Under the pieces are notes generated by a model. That model worked only from the letters and a program-made list of their open reading frames with translations. It searched no databases and was not told where the DNA came from. The position numbers and the translations under genes were made by a program. A stretch of 64,000 nt of DNA, taken from positions 62,001 through 126,000 of the forward strand of contig NZ_JBLWFH010000001.1 in assembly GCF_050306235.1 (NCBI RefSeq), given 5' to 3'. Positions 53,173-61,665 of this stretch are shown piece after piece (the first letter of the stretch is position 1; every line of letters begins with the position of its first letter). This DNA is from Glaciecola sp947496235 (GTDB taxonomy: Bacteria > Pseudomonadota > Gammaproteobacteria > Enterobacterales > Alteromonadaceae).

Positions 53173-53895
53173 TTAAAGCGACAAGCCTATCCGTTCAGCT
53201 ACTTCAATGTATGATTCAACTACTGAACCTAAGCCTTGTCTAAATCTATCTTTATCTAATTTCTTTTTCGTTTCCGCGTCCCATAGACGGCAGCCATCTG
53301 GGGTAAACTCATCACCCAACACAATGCTTCCATCTGCAAAAACACCAAACTCTAACTTGTAATCAACCAGCAACATTCCGCCAGATTTAAACAATGGTGA
53401 AAGCACATTATTAACTTCAAATGTAAGTGCCTTCATTTGATCAATTTGCGCCTGAGTTGCCCAGTTGAAGGCAATAGCATGACTTTCATTGACCATGGGA
53501 TCGTGCAATGCATCATTTTTAAAAAAGAATTCAAAAGTAGGTGGTGATAAAACAGTCCCCTCTTCTACTCCTAGACGCCTACAGAGTGAACCAGCAGCAT
53601 AGTTTCTCACTACACATTCTAACGGAATCATTTTTAACTTTTTAACTAATGATTCTGTATCAGATAACAAGCTTTCTACCTGGGTTTTGATCCCCGCAGC
53701 TTCTAACTTTTGCATAATGAAATGATTAAACTTATTATTCACTTCACCTTTGCGATCCAACTGCTCAATTTTTTCACCGTCAAATGCCGAAGTATCATTT
53801 CTGAATTCGAGGATTAGTTTGTCATCTTGATCAGTTGTGTAAACAGTTTTAGCCTTACCGCGGTATAACTCACTGACTTTATTTACATTTTGCAT
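53173..53895 (-). CDS. purC: SAICAR synthetase
   Basis: A 240-residue protein with the PurC motifs LYRGKAKTVYTTD, FRNDTSAFDGEK, ECVVRNYAAGSLCRRLG and LVDYKLEFGV. It joins aspartate to CAIR in purine synthesis. It is downstream of bamC and dapA on the same strand, as in E. coli. Confidence 0.97.
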   Translation of the reverse strand: MQNVNKVSELYRGKAKTVYTTDQDDKLILEFRNDTSAFDGEKIEQLDRKGEVNNKFNHFIMQKLEAAGIKTQVESLLSDTESLVKKLKMIPLECVVRNYAAGSLCRRLGVEEGTVLSPPTFEFFFKNDALHDPMVNESHAIAFNWATQAQIDQMKALTFEVNNVLSPLFKSGGMLLVDYKLEFGVFADGSIVLGDEFTPDGCRLWDAETKKKLDKDRFRQGLGSVVESYIEVAERIGLSL

Positions 53896-53910
53896 TAATG
53901 CTTTCCCGAA

Positions 53911-55014
53911 TTAAATATCTAAATCATTAGCCGCCATGTATTCTGAAAATACTGCGTACACTGATTGTGCTAGTTCTTCAGAAAATGCGTTATTATCAGA
54001 ATCTTTGAAAGTTACTATGGTTTTGTTATCAGAAGATTCGACTGAAAGTCTGTAGTCATCTTCTTCTAAATCCAATTCATCACTGCCGAAAAAGCTTGAA
54101 AACCAAGATTCATCCGGCCCATTGTATTTGACGAACATTATGCCTGAGGATTGATCCAAATCGACCACATCAAAATTCATTTTACGTAATACTAGCTGTA
54201 ATCTAGGCCAAGCATTAGCATATTCAGCGTCAATAACATAAATGGGTTCACCGTCTTCACTTACTTTAAATTCAGAAGCAAAGCCTTCTCTAATTAAATT
54301 AATACGCTGATTTCGTTCTAAACGAATTCCAAAATCGTATTCTGCAATTATATAGTTTAAGAAGTTGACTTCATCATTACGGGTATCTAAAGGATCTCTA
54401 TTTACTAAAATTGAATTACCTTTTTCATCTAAATACTCGACTAATTCAGATTTTAACGCTGCTGTTCTCCCATGAGGCGCCATTTCTAGACTTAGTTTGA
54501 AGCGTTTAGCGTGCTCAATATATTCATCTGAAATACTGTACCAGCTACTTTCAATTTCTTTCTTATCAACTACCCAATCAGTAATAAGGGTGTTGTTTTC
54601 CTTATCAAACTCTTCCACGCCAATTTGATTAAGCTCTAAATACGCGAGTACAGTGTCCCAAATAGTTTTATCTAAAGATTCATTATCATTGATTTGATCG
54701 AATAATACCTTAGCGTCTCTACTTCCCTCTTCTACGTGAGAACCAGCAACTAGAGGAATCACTAAGCGAGGAGACTGTACACTTACTTCCGGACCGATCA
54801 ATGGTTTTCCTGAAGCACTACTTTCGAGTGTAGGTATAGCATATTGAGTGCTGCTTTCGGGTGCATCGAGTTCTTGAGGAACTTCTAATGTACTTTGAAG
54901 TGATTTTTCAAGGTAATCAAATTCACCTGAAGCCTGTTTTCTTGATTGCGATGTTGAACACGCGCTAAGCGCTGACATAGTCAATAAGACTACTAGGACC
55001 TTGTGGTTTTGCAT
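53911..55014 (-). CDS. bamC: Outer membrane assembly lipoprotein BamC
   Basis: A 367-residue lipoprotein (signal peptide with lipobox LSAC, lipidated Cys19) followed by an unstructured stretch that in E. coli binds BamD, and two helix-grip domains (about 105-225 and 245-365). It is part of the BAM complex that inserts outer-membrane proteins. It is four bases after dapA and before purC. Confidence 0.92.
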   Translation of the reverse strand: MQNHKVLVVLLTMSALSACSTSQSRKQASGEFDYLEKSLQSTLEVPQELDAPESSTQYAIPTLESSASGKPLIGPEVSVQSPRLVIPLVAGSHVEEGSRDAKVLFDQINDNESLDKTIWDTVLAYLELNQIGVEEFDKENNTLITDWVVDKKEIESSWYSISDEYIEHAKRFKLSLEMAPHGRTAALKSELVEYLDEKGNSILVNRDPLDTRNDEVNFLNYIIAEYDFGIRLERNQRINLIREGFASEFKVSEDGEPIYVIDAEYANAWPRLQLVLRKMNFDVVDLDQSSGIMFVKYNGPDESWFSSFFGSDELDLEEDDYRLSVESSDNKTIVTFKDSDNNAFSEELAQSVYAVFSEYMAANDLDI

Positions 55015-55018
55015 TTTA

Positions 55019-55897
55019 TTATATTAATCCTAATTTCGATAATCTTTGTTCGATTACATTTTGCGTAGATAGTTCAGGTTGAACCATAGGTAATCGTAAT
55101 ACTGGTGATGACATCAAGCCCATTTTATATAATGCCCACTTAGGAACAACTGGGTTTGGCTCAATAAACAAATCATGATGTAAGCCAGCTATTTCGTCAT
55201 CCACAGCCTTGGCTTTATCAAACTCACCCGCTAGAGATAACTTACACATAGTTGCCATTTTATCAGGTACAATGTTTGCCGTCACTGAAATAACGCCATC
55301 GCCACCTTGGCACATAAAGCTGCAACCTGTAGCATCATCACCACTTAACAATAAGAAGTCTTTGCCTAGAGCTGCCCTTTCTTCATGTAAACGAGCCAAA
55401 TTACCAGTAGCATCCTTGAGCCCAACAATATTTTGATGCTTAGCTAAACTTACAACGGTTTCTGTTTTCATATCTGCAACCGTTCTTCCTGGTACATTAT
55501 ACAACAGTAAAGGTAAGTCTGTGGCATCAGCAATTGCATTAAAGTGTGCAATCATTCCAGTTTGTTGAGGCTTATTATAATAAGGGACAACGCTCAAAAA
55601 TCCGGCTATAGGCAAATGCTCCATCTGCTTAGATAGATAAATTGCTTCATCTGTAGCATTGGCACCATTACCCGCTAAAACAGGCACAGCTCCGGCTGTG
55701 TAGTCAGTAATTTGTTTAACAACATCTATGTGCTCTTCCATCGGAAGCGTAGCAGACTCGCCGGTAGTACCAACGGCAACTATCCCATCGGTTCCATTTT
55801 CGATATGAAACTCTACAAGTTTTTGTAAACTAGCGTTGTCGATTGTCCCGTCTTCAAGCATTGGCGTGACGAGCGCAACATAACTACCTTTAAACAT
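55019..55897 (-). CDS. dapA: 4-hydroxy-tetrahydrodipicolinate synthase
   Basis: A 292-residue TIM barrel. I start at MFKGSYVAL, preceded by GGGAG, since the longer frame adds 28 non-family residues. The Schiff-base Lys is in GLKDATGN and the active Tyr in YNVPGRT; GTTGESATLP near residue 44 binds the pyruvate carboxylate. It begins lysine and diaminopimelate synthesis. Confidence 0.97.
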   Translation of the reverse strand: MFKGSYVALVTPMLEDGTIDNASLQKLVEFHIENGTDGIVAVGTTGESATLPMEEHIDVVKQITDYTAGAVPVLAGNGANATDEAIYLSKQMEHLPIAGFLSVVPYYNKPQQTGMIAHFNAIADATDLPLLLYNVPGRTVADMKTETVVSLAKHQNIVGLKDATGNLARLHEERAALGKDFLLLSGDDATGCSFMCQGGDGVISVTANIVPDKMATMCKLSLAGEFDKAKAVDDEIAGLHHDLFIEPNPVVPKWALYKMGLMSSPVLRLPMVQPELSTQNVIEQRLSKLGLI

Positions 55898-56046
55898 AGA
55901 TACTCCCAAATTGTTATGGCGCAATAGTAGTGTTCTAAATTCACAAAAACAAGCATAAAGAATGCTATTTAGTGATAACATATTAAATTATCGACTTTCA
56001 CCAGATGAATACTGCAGTTTCACCCAGAAGTTAGGATCATTTTTGT

Positions 56047-56601
56047 ATGCAGCAAGAACTCATTATTAACGTATTAGGCACACATAAACTGAACGTGTTG
56101 AGTGTTATTGCCAGTTGTATTAATGACAATCATTGTAATATTTTAGATTCTCGGCACGCAATTTATGGAGAAGATTTTTCCATCAGCTTAATAGTCAATG
56201 GTGAAGGTTCAAGTATTAATCGCTTAGAAGTAGCTGTGTCAAAATTATGCATGGACCACCAGTTGCTTTGTATGATGAAGCGCACCAAGGGACACGTTAG
56301 CCAAAATTTAGAAAAGATGATTTTGTTAAAATTTTCAGGGCAGGATGCCGCTGGAGTTATTCAAAAAGTCACGCACCTTATGACAAAAAATAATGTATCA
56401 ATCAGTGCATTACGCCAAAAAACGGAACAAAAGGCGCAAAACACTACATTGCAATGTAAAATGGTTTTGTCTGCACCATCTGATCTAGATCTCATTGTTT
56501 TCGATACTAAGGTCAAAGATTTACTGAACAGTCTGGGATTGTCCGGACAAATTAGCCATCAAATTACAAAGGAAGACAATGAATACATTGAAAGCTGGTG
56601 A
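56047..56601 (+). CDS. gcvR: Glycine cleavage system transcriptional repressor GcvR
   Basis: A 184-residue protein of two ACT domains (about 5-85 and 90-175), without a DNA-binding domain. Together with position (dapA-gcvR-bcp as in E. coli) this identifies GcvR, which binds glycine and antagonises GcvA. Its 3' end overlaps bcp by 23 bases. Divergent from dapA. Confidence 0.9.
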   Translation: MQQELIINVLGTHKLNVLSVIASCINDNHCNILDSRHAIYGEDFSISLIVNGEGSSINRLEVAVSKLCMDHQLLCMMKRTKGHVSQNLEKMILLKFSGQDAAGVIQKVTHLMTKNNVSISALRQKTEQKAQNTTLQCKMVLSAPSDLDLIVFDTKVKDLLNSLGLSGQISHQITKEDNEYIESW

Positions 56602-57040
56602 TAAAGCGCCCGCATTTACCCTAAATGATCAAACTGGCCAGCCGGTTAGCCTATCGGATTTTTCAGGTAAAAAAGTACTGGTTTATTTTTATCCAAAAGC
56701 GATGACGCCTGGATGTACAGTGCAAGCACAAGGTCTACGAGACATAGCAGCTGAATTAGACGCTAAAAATACTGTTGTACTCGGCATAAGTCCAGATGCG
56801 GTAAAACGATTAGAAAAATTCTATGAAAAAGAATCACTTAATTTTTCATTACTATCGGATGAAGACCATGCTGTAGCTGACGCTTTTGGTGTCTGGGGAC
56901 TCAAGAAATTTATGGGCAAAGAATACGATGGAATTCATCGTATAAGTTTTCTAATCGATGAAAACGGCACCATCGAAACTGTATTTAACAAGTTTAAAAC
57001 CAAAGAGCATCATCAAGTGGTGTTAGAAGCGCTAGCCTAG
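56579..57040 (+). CDS. bcp: Thiol peroxidase Bcp (PrxQ), 1-Cys form
   Basis: A 153-residue peroxiredoxin with the peroxidatic Cys46 in MTPGCTVQA. The usual resolving Cys five residues later is Gln51, and there is no other cysteine in the protein, so it must work as a 1-Cys enzyme using an external thiol. It reduces hydroperoxides in the cytoplasm. It overlaps gcvR. Confidence 0.94.
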   Translation: MNTLKAGDKAPAFTLNDQTGQPVSLSDFSGKKVLVYFYPKAMTPGCTVQAQGLRDIAAELDAKNTVVLGISPDAVKRLEKFYEKESLNFSLLSDEDHAVADAFGVWGLKKFMGKEYDGIHRISFLIDENGTIETVFNKFKTKEHHQVVLEALA

Positions 57041-57055
57041 CCAAATTGTTGAAGT

Positions 57056-57090
57056 AAGTGCACTGTCAACTTTAATGAAAGTGCACTTGT
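57056..57090 (+). terminator. Hairpin after bcp
   Basis: AAGTGCACT and AGTGCACTT arms (9 bp) around a 15-base loop, followed by GTTATTTT. It lies between the convergent bcp and perM genes. Confidence 0.6.
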
Positions 57091-57094
57091 TATT

Positions 57095-58162
57095 TTACGC
57101 TTGAGAGGTATAAATTTCAGGGGAAGACCATGCTGTGATCAGTGCCTTGACCAAGGTTGCCAAAGGAATTGCAAAGAAAACGCCCCAAAACCCCCATAGC
57201 CCACCAAAAAGCAAGACCGCAATAATTATATAGAGAGGATGTAAACTTACCGCTTCTGAAAATAAAAGAGGTACCAATAAATTTCCATCTAATGCTTGAA
57301 TAACCAAATACACTACCATCAACCAACCAAATTCAGCGCTTAGGCCGAATTGAAATAAGCCCACAATGGCAACAGGAACAGTCACTGCGGCTGCGCCAAT
57401 AAAGGGTATCAGCACAGATAATCCAACCAAGACCCCAAGTAGCACAGCAAATCTTAATTCCAATATTGAAAAAGCAATAGTCGTTACTGTACCGACAATG
57501 AGAATTTCAATGACCTTACCTCTGATATAATTTGCAATCTGAGTATTCATTTCTTCACCCACTTGGGTTATTAATCTGCGCTCTTTAGGAAGTATGCGGC
57601 TAATCCCATCAACGAAGGTTTGCTTATCACTCAGCATGAAAAAAACCATCAAGGGGACAAGTATCATATAAATAAACAGCGCCGCAACAGTCCCTAAAGA
57701 ACTGAAAGATACCGACACTATAGTTTCTCCAAAATCTACTAGCTTTTCATTAATTCCAGCCATTGCGGAATTAATGTAGGAAACTTCAATAGTATTGGGA
57801 TATTTTTCTGGCAAGCTGGCTATCCACTGTTGAGCAGAGTCCCATATCACTGGGATCTCCTTAGCGAGATTAACACTTTGCTTTGAAATAACAGGTAATA
57901 AACTCACTGTGGTAATGAAGCATATAAAGAAAAACACTACGATTACAAAGGTCGTTGACAATACCCTACCAACCCCTAAATTTTGCAACTTAGTTACCGG
58001 AACGTCCAATAAATATGCAATCACAACTGCTACCAAAACTGGCATCAGAATATTTCCCAATAAATACATCATGAGCGCACTGAACAGTATCAATAGAAGC
58101 AACATTAATGCATTAGGATCTGAGAACTTTCTTTTATACCAATCGCCTAACACGGTAAACAT
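57095..58162 (-). CDS. perM: AI-2E-family transporter PerM
   Basis: A 355-residue membrane protein with about eight segments. The long non-membrane part (about 95-150) and the pattern IPFIGAAAVTVPVAIVGLFQFG, followed by FGGLWGFWGVFFAIPLATLVK, mark the AI-2E/PerM family. Its substrate is not certain. Divergent from bepA as in E. coli (perM/yfgC). Confidence 0.88.
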   Translation of the reverse strand: MFTVLGDWYKRKFSDPNALMLLLLILFSALMMYLLGNILMPVLVAVVIAYLLDVPVTKLQNLGVGRVLSTTFVIVVFFFICFITTVSLLPVISKQSVNLAKEIPVIWDSAQQWIASLPEKYPNTIEVSYINSAMAGINEKLVDFGETIVSVSFSSLGTVAALFIYMILVPLMVFFMLSDKQTFVDGISRILPKERRLITQVGEEMNTQIANYIRGKVIEILIVGTVTTIAFSILELRFAVLLGVLVGLSVLIPFIGAAAVTVPVAIVGLFQFGLSAEFGWLMVVYLVIQALDGNLLVPLLFSEAVSLHPLYIIIAVLLFGGLWGFWGVFFAIPLATLVKALITAWSSPEIYTSQA

Positions 58163-58271
58163 TAATTATAAAACCCTGTATGATAAAATTTCGTATAACC
58201 TATTCTAAGCTATTTTTTTGTATCCGGACCAAACTTATTGGTTATATTTTGAAACTAATTGATAGCTTCCT

Positions 58272-59783
58272 ATGTCTTTAATATATAAAACAATGATAAT
58301 GCGCTTTTTGGAATTCTTGATGTCAAAGCCACTTTTCAAAATATGGACTGGTACAATTTTGAGCTTACTGGCATTTGCTAGCTTGGCACAAATTAGTCAC
58401 AACAATAAAAATCAGCTACCAGAAATTGGTGTAGTGGCCTCTGATGCTCTCACTATTGATAAAGAAAAAATCCTTGGCGATGCCATTATGCGTCAACTTC
58501 GAGGTCAGGCGCCCTTACTGAATGATCCAGTGTTGCAAGAATACATCCAAGACATTGGAAACCGGCTTGTGGTCAATGCCGATAATACTCGCTTCCCGTT
58601 TACTTTTTTCATAATTAATAATCCAGTATTAAATGCATTTGCTTTTTACGGCGGGCACATAGGCGTACATTCTGGTTTAATTACAAAAGCAGAATCAGAA
58701 AGTGAGTTAGCATCCGTATTATCTCACGAGATAGCCCACGTTACGCAAAGACATTTAGCGCGCAGAGCGCAATCCCAGCAAAGAAGTGGTCCATTACAAA
58801 TTGCTACCTTAATCGGCAGCATCTTAGTTGCCTTGGCAGATGCAGAAGCAGGAATGGCAGCTATTTCAGCGTCAATGGCGGGAAATCAACAAGCACAGAT
58901 TAACTTCACTCGTCAGAATGAACAAGAAGCCGACAATATTGGCATAAATATTTTGTATCGTGCTGGCTTTGACCCAGAGGGTGCCCCGGCGTTTTTTGGT
59001 CGATTGGCCGAACAAAATAGAGGTAGTTCAAACGAATTAGCATTCTTGAGAACTCACCCTCTGCCTAATGACCGAGTCGCAGAAACGGTTACCCGTGCAC
59101 GCGCTTATGGCAAGCGGAATCTTCCACCTAGTCTCCCTTTCCTATTAGCAAGAGCGAGAATTGATGCACGTTATTTGCTAAACCCAGACTACGCCATCGC
59201 TCGCTATCAACAACAGGTAAAATCAAATACAGGGGTTTATTTATCAGCCGCTCAATATGGTTTAGCCATTGCCTTATTTGAAGACGAGCAATATACAGCT
59301 TCTGAAACTTTAGTCACAACACTGCTATCTCAGGATAGCGAAAATCTATTTTATTTAGATTTATTGACTGATATTTATCTAAAACAAAACAATCCAACGA
59401 AATCAATAAACTTGCTTACGCCATTATGGCAATTTAAACCTCAAAATCGAGTATTGGCGCTTAATCTAGCGAACGCGCATTTGGAGGCTGAAAATTACGG
59501 TACTAGCATTCAAATTTTACGAGACCTACTTTTGGTCCACGAAAATGACATTGTTGCTTATCAACTGTTAAATGATGCTTACCAAAGAACGCAAAATAAA
59601 AAAGATGCGCATATTACACAAGCGCAAATTTATTCGCTTATTTCAGCTTATCCTCTGGCAATCAATGAATTGCAGTTTGCCTATAATTTTGCTGAAGGTG
59701 ATGTGTTAGAGCGCCAGAGAATTAAAGGCCTGATAGAGAAAATGAGGATGGCTCAAGAGTCTATTCAGCGTTTGAGTATATAG
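58272..59783 (+). CDS. bepA: Periplasmic metalloprotease/chaperone BepA
   Basis: A 503-residue M48 protease. The zinc motif HEIAH is in SVLSHEIAHVTQRHLARRAQ with the third ligand Glu in EQEADNIGINIL; TPR-like repeats fill about 300-500. The signal peptide is the hydrophobic run near residues 24-41, so the true start is probably the internal ATG before SKPLFK (about 58321), which gives a normal-length signal. BepA checks LptD assembly. Its 3' end overlaps the next gene. Confidence 0.94.
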   Translation: MSLIYKTMIMRFLEFLMSKPLFKIWTGTILSLLAFASLAQISHNNKNQLPEIGVVASDALTIDKEKILGDAIMRQLRGQAPLLNDPVLQEYIQDIGNRLVVNADNTRFPFTFFIINNPVLNAFAFYGGHIGVHSGLITKAESESELASVLSHEIAHVTQRHLARRAQSQQRSGPLQIATLIGSILVALADAEAGMAAISASMAGNQQAQINFTRQNEQEADNIGINILYRAGFDPEGAPAFFGRLAEQNRGSSNELAFLRTHPLPNDRVAETVTRARAYGKRNLPPSLPFLLARARIDARYLLNPDYAIARYQQQVKSNTGVYLSAAQYGLAIALFEDEQYTASETLVTTLLSQDSENLFYLDLLTDIYLKQNNPTKSINLLTPLWQFKPQNRVLALNLANAHLEAENYGTSIQILRDLLLVHENDIVAYQLLNDAYQRTQNKKDAHITQAQIYSLISAYPLAINELQFAYNFAEGDVLERQRIKGLIEKMRMAQESIQRLSI

Positions 59784-60246
59784 CTTTATCTTGATTGATA
59801 CTGTCAATCAAGGATTGCGCCGTCTGTTCTCCAAATAATTTGCCGGCGACACTCCCATCGGGTCTAATGACAAAGGTGGCGGGCAAGTATTGGGGCTTTT
59901 CAAACGGAAAAGCTGTTTTGACTTCGGCAACTAGCGGAAATGCCATATTATATTTTTGTTTAATGCTAGACAGTTTTTGTTCGCTAAGAGTATCGTAACT
60001 TACTGCAAAAAGGTGCACGTCAGATTGCTTTTGGTTTTGAAATAAAACTAATTCAGGTACCTCTTTTAAACAAGGCGCGCACCATTCTGCAAAGTAATTT
60101 ACAATGACATAATCGCCTGTAAAGTCATCGAACGAATATTTTTTATTATCTAATGTACGAAAATCGTACGCTTGAGTTGAATATATGAAAAATCCCGTAG
60201 ATAAGGCTACAATTCCAACAAAAAATAAAAGAGCACGCGACTTCAT
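59761..60246 (-). CDS. TlpA/ResA-like thioredoxin-fold protein
   Basis: A 161-residue protein with an N-terminal anchor or signal peptide (about 5-22) and a periplasmic thioredoxin fold with redox motif WCAPC near residue 57. The cis-Pro region is in YLPATFVIRPDG. It probably reduces disulfides in the periplasm, but the partner is unknown. It overlaps bepA by 23 bases in the opposite direction. Confidence 0.86.
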   Translation of the reverse strand: MKSRALLFFVGIVALSTGFFIYSTQAYDFRTLDNKKYSFDDFTGDYVIVNYFAEWCAPCLKEVPELVLFQNQKQSDVHLFAVSYDTLSEQKLSSIKQKYNMAFPLVAEVKTAFPFEKPQYLPATFVIRPDGSVAGKLFGEQTAQSLIDSINQDKAIYSNAE

Positions 60247-60279
60247 GTTATTTAACCCCTTTTTCCAGTGGAGAAAATA

Positions 60280-60645
60280 ATGCCTAAATTCACACTGTTA
60301 CACAACCCAAGATGTTCGAAAAGCAGACAAGCCTTACAAATTGTCGAAGAGAAAAATCATCCTTTAGAGGTGATCGAGTATTTAAAATCGCCATTAACTG
60401 AGGCTCAATTAAACGTTCTTTACACTACCTTAGGCGTTGATACGGCTCTGGAAATGATACGTCCTAAAGAAAAAGAATTTATTGAGGCTAAACTCTCCAA
60501 AAGCTCGTCTGATGAAGAAGTAATTGCAGCTGTTGCTAAATTTCCTAAATTACTCGAGCGTCCTATTTTAATAAAAGGTAGTCTCGACAAAATAGAAGAT
60601 GCCATAATAGGTAGACCACCAGAAAACGTACTGGATCTGTTTTAA
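60280..60645 (+). CDS. arsC: ArsC-family reductase (YfgD-like)
   Basis: A 121-residue protein from MPKFTLLHNPRCSKSRQAL, where the Cys of the CSKS loop is the catalytic one; RPKEKEF and RPILIKG follow, as in ArsC. GGAG seven bases ahead supports this ATG over the GTG four codons earlier. It is the chromosomal YfgD type between bepA and hda. Real arsenate reduction is likely but not certain. It overlaps wrbA by one base. Confidence 0.88.
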   Translation: MPKFTLLHNPRCSKSRQALQIVEEKNHPLEVIEYLKSPLTEAQLNVLYTTLGVDTALEMIRPKEKEFIEAKLSKSSSDEEVIAAVAKFPKLLERPILIKGSLDKIEDAIIGRPPENVLDLF

Positions 60646-61235
60646 TGACAAATATTTTGGTGTTATATTTTAGCCGTCATGGTGGTACTCAAACGCTGGC
60701 ATTAGAAATCGCCAAAGGTATTGAATCAACAGGCGCTAGTGCAAATATTCGAACAGTACCTAAAGTATCTTCCGAAATCGAAAAAGTCGCCAGTGAAATA
60801 CCTAGCGAAGGGTTTCCTTATGTAAGTAAACAAGATTTAGTTACCTGTGATGGTTTAGCTTTAGGCTGCCCAACGCATTTTGGTAACATGCCAGCGGCCA
60901 TGAAGTACTTTTGGGATAGTACCAGCGACCTTTGGATGAAAGGTGCCTTGGTTGATAAACCCGCTTGTGTTTTTACTAGCACTTCGAGTATGCATGGTGG
61001 TCAAGAAAGCACGCTATTGAGTATGATGTTGCCGTTATTTCATCATGGGATGTGTTTAATTGGCCTTCCCTATTCACTTCCAGAATTACATGAAACTCGC
61101 ACTGGTGGTTCGCCTTACGGTGTTTCTCATCTTGCTAATGATACTGGTAAACTATCAAACGACGAGCAGAAACTAGCGTTTGCTATGGGCAAACGACTGT
61201 CTGAGTGGGCATCAAAAAATGGAGTAACAAAATGA
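60645..61235 (+). CDS. wrbA: NAD(P)H:quinone oxidoreductase, WrbA-type flavodoxin
   Basis: A 196-residue flavodoxin-like protein with the FMN-binding LYFSRHGGTQTLALEIAKG at the start and GCPTHFGNMPAAMKYFWD and TSTSSMHGGQESTLLSMMLPLFHHGM later, both typical of WrbA. It reduces quinones by two electrons. It overlaps arsC by one base and the DUF2069 gene by four. Confidence 0.92.
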   Translation: MTNILVLYFSRHGGTQTLALEIAKGIESTGASANIRTVPKVSSEIEKVASEIPSEGFPYVSKQDLVTCDGLALGCPTHFGNMPAAMKYFWDSTSDLWMKGALVDKPACVFTSTSSMHGGQESTLLSMMLPLFHHGMCLIGLPYSLPELHETRTGGSPYGVSHLANDTGKLSNDEQKLAFAMGKRLSEWASKNGVTK

Positions 61236-61663
61236 CCCCTATGTCTGACAAAGTTAAAAGGTTTAGATGGTTAGCTTTAACTTCTCATTTTTTACTTTTA
61301 CTCTGGATGAGTATTTGGTATTACCTTTTAGATGCTGGTAACGACTACAGTGCTGGATTCATTTTTGTTTTGTTTATTCTGCCTTTACTTTTACCTCTAA
61401 AAGGCATAATAGCTGCAAAGCCCTACACTCATGCATGGGCCTGCTTTATCGTGTTATGGTATTTTTTACACGCAATTACCACCTTGTATGCTGAACCGGA
61501 GCAAAGACTTTGGGCCACAATAGAGTTAATTTTAGCAAGTGCCATGTTTGCTGGTTGCAGCTTGTTTGCTAGACATCGAGGTCAAGAGTTAGGAACCGGC
61601 CTACAAAAATTGAGTAAAGTCATGAAGGACGAAAAAGCCTATTTCGAGCGTAAAGGTAACTAA
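61232..61663 (+). CDS. DUF2069 membrane protein
   Basis: A 143-residue protein with four membrane segments (about 15-32, 42-55, 67-90, 100-112). The start overlaps the wrbA stop as ATGA, which I prefer to a start 27 bases earlier. The pattern WMSIWYYLLDAG and LKGIIAAKPYTHAWACFIVLWYFLH fits DUF2069, which commonly follows wrbA in gammaproteobacteria. Function unknown. Confidence 0.82.
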   Translation: MTPMSDKVKRFRWLALTSHFLLLLWMSIWYYLLDAGNDYSAGFIFVLFILPLLLPLKGIIAAKPYTHAWACFIVLWYFLHAITTLYAEPEQRLWATIELILASAMFAGCSLFARHRGQELGTGLQKLSKVMKDEKAYFERKGN

Positions 61664-61665
61664 AA

